From Microbacteriaceae bacterium (lineage in GTDB: Bacteria > Actinomycetota > Actinomycetes > Actinomycetales > Microbacteriaceae): DNA of 7,838 nt. A program made the position numbers and the translations under genes. This document shows positions 5,271 to 7,838 of this stretch, one piece after another. The first letter of the stretch is position 1; every line of letters starts with the position of its first letter. The notes under the pieces are model-generated. The model was not told where the DNA came from. It did no database searches and worked only from the letters and a program-made list of their open reading frames with translations. The stretch spans positions 1 through 7,838 of the forward strand of contig JAGIAU010000039.1 in NCBI GenBank assembly GCA_017744755.1, read 5' to 3'.

Positions 5271-6910
5271 AGCGAGACGAGCGGGGTCCACGACTCGACC
5301 GGGACCGGGCTCGCGGAGAGGATCAGCTCGGGGATCAGGTAGACGAGGCCGGCGGCGGCGATCGAGGCGATGATCCAGATCACGATGAGGATCTCCCCCT
5401 TCCTCGTCTCGCGCCGGGTACGGACCCAGCGGGCCACGAGGTACGGCAACGGCGTGAGCAGCGCCCACCATCCGGTCGCGGGACGGGCATGGCCGGCGGC
5501 CTTCAGCTGGAGCTGGTCGTAGTTCGCAAGCGCCGCCGCGAGCAGCAGGCCGCCGAACCACACGACCATCATGATCGGCCGGTTCCCGCCCTCGTGCAGC
5601 AGCTCGACGACGCCGTAGGCCACGGCGACCTGGAGGAGGGAGAAGAGCGCGAGGACCCACGCGGCGAGCGTGTAGGTCGGCTTCCTCGTCGCGGCGGCCG
5701 GCTCCGGCGCCGCCGTCAGAGGCTGATCGAGGAGATCGCCGAGGTCGAAGCCCGAGGTATGCGTGCTCATCGGCGCCGTGGCAGGGCGCGGCGCCATCGC
5801 GGCCTCGGAGAGGATCTCCGAGAGCGCCGGCTCGATCGCGAGCAGACCGTTGCCGAGGACCGGCGCCGGGTCGAGCGGGGCGGAGAGCGCACCCGCGCTC
5901 GTCTCGAGCGGCACCTGGACGGGCGGCATGGATGTGACCGCGGGCTGCGCCGGGATCGGCGGCTCGGCGAAGGCGGTCGGCGCGTCGGAGCGGGCATCGC
6001 CGAACGGAGCGCTCGGCGGCACGTTCGAGTCGGCCACGAGCGGATGCCCGAAGAGGGCGCCCGGATGGTACGGCTCGCGCGCGAACGGCTCCGGCTGCAG
6101 CGGCTGCGCGGGCTGCGACGGCTCGGCGACGTAGGAGGCCGGCATCGGCGGGATGGGGATGTTCGGGTCGCTCGCGTAGGCGATGGGCTGCACCGGCTGC
6201 GGGACGAAGCCCGGAGCGGCCTGCTGCGCGTAGGCGGCGGGCTGCTGGAACGCCGCCGGCTGCACGGGCTCTGCGACGGGCTGCGGCGCGAAGGCAGCCG
6301 GCTGCGCGACCTCGGGTATGACGGGCTGCTGGATGTACGCGGCGGGCTGCTGCGCCTGCGCGGCGAACGGGTCGACGCCACGGGGTCGACTCGCCTGCGC
6401 CTGCGCCTCGGCCTCCGCGGCCAGCCGGCGCTCGTGCTCCCGGCGCTCCCGACGCGACACGAACGCCTCGTCGCCGAGGAGCGCGTTCACCGTCGCAGCA
6501 GCCACCGCCTCGGCGGCGGCGACCTCCGGCGGCACCACCGGCACGGCGGCAGCCGGGACGACCGGCGTGAGCACCGGCTGCACCGGCTCCGCGAACGAGG
6601 CGACCACGGGCTGCAACGGCTCCGCGAAGGGCGCCGCGACCTGGAACGGATCGACGGCCGGCGCAGGGTCGGTATCGGAGGCGGTCCCGGCGTAGCCGGC
6701 GCCCGACGCGGTCGCGGACGGGAAGGCCGCCGCGGGAGCGCTCGTCGTCATCGCCGGCTCGGGCGCGGGCGACGGCTGCATCATGACAGGGGCCTGCGCC
6801 TCGGACGTGAACTCGGTCCACGACTGCCCATCCCACCAGCGCAGCTGGGGCAGGCCGAGCGGGTCCGGGTACCACCCGGCAGGCACGCCGAAGTCGTCGT
6901 CTCCCTCCAC
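5267..6910 (-). CDS. DUF2510 multi-pass membrane protein with long disordered linker
   Basis: This 547-residue protein has three parts. Residues 9-33 form a DUF2510 domain (VPAGWYPDP ... LRWWDGQSWTEF), a small Trp-rich actinobacterial module of unknown function often attached to membrane proteins. Residues about 35-410 are low-complexity, rich in Ala, Pro, Gln and Val. They are broken by a charged helix at 151-175 (VSRRERREHERRLAAEAEAQ...) and contain short repeats such as FAEPxQPV and QPAAY/F. Residues about 412-530 hold four probable membrane helices (about 415-435, 446-463, 480-495, 506-528) separated by basic loops, RWVRTRRETRKG being the most basic. The N-terminal domain and linker are therefore probably cytoplasmic (positive-inside rule, inference). 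The GTG at 6910 is preceded by TAGACT 7 nt upstream and no Shine-Dalgarno sequence, suggesting leaderless expression. It lies 74 nt downstream of the pabC-like gene and converges on radA. Role unknown. Confidence 0.85.
   Translation of the reverse strand: MEGDDDFGVPAGWYPDPLGLPQLRWWDGQSWTEFTSEAQAPVMMQPSPAPEPAMTTSAPAAAFPSATASGAGYAGTASDTDPAPAVDPFQVAAPFAEPLQPVVASFAEPVQPVLTPVVPAAAVPVVPPEVAAAEAVAAATVNALLGDEAFVSRRERREHERRLAAEAEAQAQASRPRGVDPFAAQAQQPAAYIQQPVIPEVAQPAAFAPQPVAEPVQPAAFQQPAAYAQQAAPGFVPQPVQPIAYASDPNIPIPPMPASYVAEPSQPAQPLQPEPFAREPYHPGALFGHPLVADSNVPPSAPFGDARSDAPTAFAEPPIPAQPAVTSMPPVQVPLETSAGALSAPLDPAPVLGNGLLAIEPALSEILSEAAMAPRPATAPMSTHTSGFDLGDLLDQPLTAAPEPAAATRKPTYTLAAWVLALFSLLQVAVAYGVVELLHEGGNRPIMMVVWFGGLLLAAALANYDQLQLKAAGHARPATGWWALLTPLPYLVARWVRTRRETRKGEILIVIWIIASIAAAGLVYLIPELILSASPVPVESWTPLVSL
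6173..6352 (-). repeat. Gln/Pro/Ala coding repeats (QPAAY/F) in the DUF2510 protein
   Basis: Residues 187-246 of the DUF2510 protein contain four QPAA(Y/F) units (starting at 188, 203, 217 and 223) among QPV and QQ spacers. A separate tandem pair, FAEP(L/V)QPV(V/L), lies at residues 95-103 and 106-114. The DNA copies are imperfect, so this is degenerate low-complexity coding sequence and not a clean tandem array. Confidence 0.6.
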
Positions 6911-6917
6911 ATCGGGG

Positions 6918-6923
6918 AGTCTA
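6918..6923 (-). promoter_or_regulatory. -10 box of the DUF2510 gene, leaderless arrangement
   Basis: On the minus strand TAGACT is followed by 7 nt (CCCCGAT) and then the GTG at 6910. There is no Shine-Dalgarno sequence. The ATG that overlaps the GTG by one base is in another frame. The gene can be transcribed separately from the pabC-like gene upstream. Confidence 0.5.
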
Positions 6924-6984
6924 GCCCCGGAGTCTCGCGGAATACAGTCCGGAAGTCCTGGTCAGGCGGCGTGCCTGCTCGACG

Positions 6985-7838
6985 TCAGGCGGTCAGGGAT
7001 GCCAGATGCGCATTCATCGCCGCGGTCAGCTCGCCGTCCACGCGGACCGGTCGGCCATCGAGCTCCCGAACCGGCGCGGCATGGCGAACGCTCGAGACGA
7101 GCCAGATCGCATCCGCCCGCTCCAGATCCGCGGGCGTCGCCAGGCGGTAGCCCGTCTCGACGCCCCTCGCGGCGAAGAAGTCGAACAATGCCGTCTGCGT
7201 CGTGCCGTCGAGGATGCCGAGCCCCGTGCCGGGGGTCCAAACGCCCCCGTCCGCGAGGTAGAGGACGCTCGAGGTCGGACCCTCCAGGACGTACCCGTCG
7301 CTCGAGACGAAGACGACGTCGTCCGCGCCGCGGCGCTGCGCCTCGCGCTGGGCGGCCAGGTTGACCGCATAGGAGAGCGTCTTGGCCCCGGCCAGCAGCC
7401 ATGGCGAGGTCTGCTCGACGTCATGCCGGAGGCCGCGGTCGAGCAGGACGACGCGGACGCCGTCACGACGCACCGCGGTGAAATCGCCCGAGTGCGTGGC
7501 GTAGACCCATCCGGTCGGCGCGTCGCCGCCCGCGACCCCGCGGCTCAGCACGGCCTTCGCCCACGCCGCCGGCGCGTCCGGCAGGGCGGCGACGGCGGTG
7601 GCGATCGCCGCGCGATAGGCGTCGAGGTCGGGGGCCGGAAGGTCGAGCGTCGCGGCGGAGCGTTCGAAGCGGCGCAGATGGTGCTCGAGCGACTGCGGGC
7701 GACCGTGCCCGACGCTGATCGTCTCGAACACGCCGTCGCCGCGGTTGGCACTGTGGTCGAGCGCGCTCAGGACGGGGGCGCCGGGGTCGACGAGGCGGAA
7801 CGCGGGCGCGCCGGGCTCGTGGGCCGGCGCCTGGGCGG
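6985..7838 (-). CDS. pabC: Class IV aminotransferase, probably aminodeoxychorismate lyase, 5' end outside window
   Basis: The open frame continues to the right edge, adding 35 codons before the first in-frame GTG at 7731. Those codons read ...FRLVDPGAPVLSALDHSANRG, so the real start lies beyond the window. The 283 visible residues are nearly a full class IV PLP enzyme (usual length about 270-300). Motifs, numbered from the first visible codon, are RGDGVFETI (32-40), SLEHHLRRFERSA (49-61), the Schiff-base lysine K152 in AGAKTLSYAVNLAA, E185 in GYVLEGPTSS and GILDGTTQ (207-214). Aminodeoxychorismate lyase removes pyruvate from 4-amino-4-deoxychorismate to give p-aminobenzoate for folate synthesis, in the cytosol. 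D-amino acid or branched-chain aminotransferase cannot be excluded from motifs alone, but RGDGVFET with a short N-terminus favours PabC. The 74-nt gap to the DUF2510 gene holds that gene's -10 box. Confidence 0.82.
   Translation of the reverse strand, partial: AQAPAHEPGAPAFRLVDPGAPVLSALDHSANRGDGVFETISVGHGRPQSLEHHLRRFERSAATLDLPAPDLDAYRAAIATAVAALPDAPAAWAKAVLSRGVAGGDAPTGWVYATHSGDFTAVRRDGVRVVLLDRGLRHDVEQTSPWLLAGAKTLSYAVNLAAQREAQRRGADDVVFVSSDGYVLEGPTSSVLYLADGGVWTPGTGLGILDGTTQTALFDFFAARGVETGYRLATPADLERADAIWLVSSVRHAAPVRELDGRPVRVDGELTAAMNAHLASLTA

Noticed and set aside
6963..6977. Hairpin after the pabC-like gene
   Set aside because: CAGGC-GGCGT-GCCTG has a 5-bp stem without extension or T-tract, so it may be chance.
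5489..7150. A 553-codon plus-strand open frame opposite the DUF2510 and pabC-like genes
   Set aside because: The translation is Arg/Gly/Leu-rich low complexity created by reading Ala/Pro/Gln codons backwards. It has no domain and overlaps two supported genes.

Overview
The window is very GC-rich, and its gene content points to an actinobacterium, most likely in or near the Microbacteriaceae (Micrococcales). The pointers are a DUF4916 Nudix-like protein, a DUF2510 membrane protein, genes that appear to start leaderless behind a TANNNT -10 box, and a tRNA-Ser(CGA) that suits UCG-rich codon use. The lineage is inferred from these family signatures, not from a database match.

Layout. Minus strand, 1-308: the 5' part of a prepilin-type (type IV pilin-like) gene that runs off the left edge, preceded by a short leader with a palindrome and a duplicated Shine-Dalgarno-like motif. 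Minus strand, 2733 down to 427: a two-gene unit of a DUF262 protein (GmrS/ParB-like nucleotidase fold, no visible HNH nuclease motif) followed 27 nt later by a DUF4916 Nudix-like protein with a degenerate Nudix box. Minus strand, 2877-2793: tRNA-Ser(CGA), then a 10-bp hairpin that abuts the DUF262 promoter. Plus strand, 3011-3787: an unrecognised protein carrying an HxD...H...R pattern typical of 2-oxoglutarate/Fe(II) oxygenases. Plus strand, 3941-5260: radA (DNA repair ATPase). Minus strand, 6910-5267: a DUF2510 protein with a long disordered Pro/Ala/Gln region and about four membrane helices, convergent with radA. Minus strand, right edge to 6985: most of a class IV aminotransferase, probably aminodeoxychorismate lyase (pabC), entering from beyond the window.

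How the parts relate. Only the DUF262/DUF4916 pair looks like an operon. radA (recombination) and pabC (folate) are core genes. The DUF262 protein is the best candidate for an accessory, possibly defence-related function, because the family includes the GmrSD and BrxU restriction enzymes and this copy lies just downstream of a tRNA gene. I see no att repeat, integrase or transposase, and base composition does not obviously change there.

The most interesting signals are: the nuclease-lacking DUF262 protein with a C-terminal module resembling methyl-DNA-associated (RAMA-like) domains; the degenerate Nudix box in its partner; the unannotated-looking oxygenase motif; three genes with a -10 box 6-7 nt before the start codon; and a 14-nt perfect palindrome holding both stop codons of radA and its convergent neighbour. 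I found no CRISPR array, insertion sequence or rRNA. The non-coding stretches are all shorter than 300 nt.
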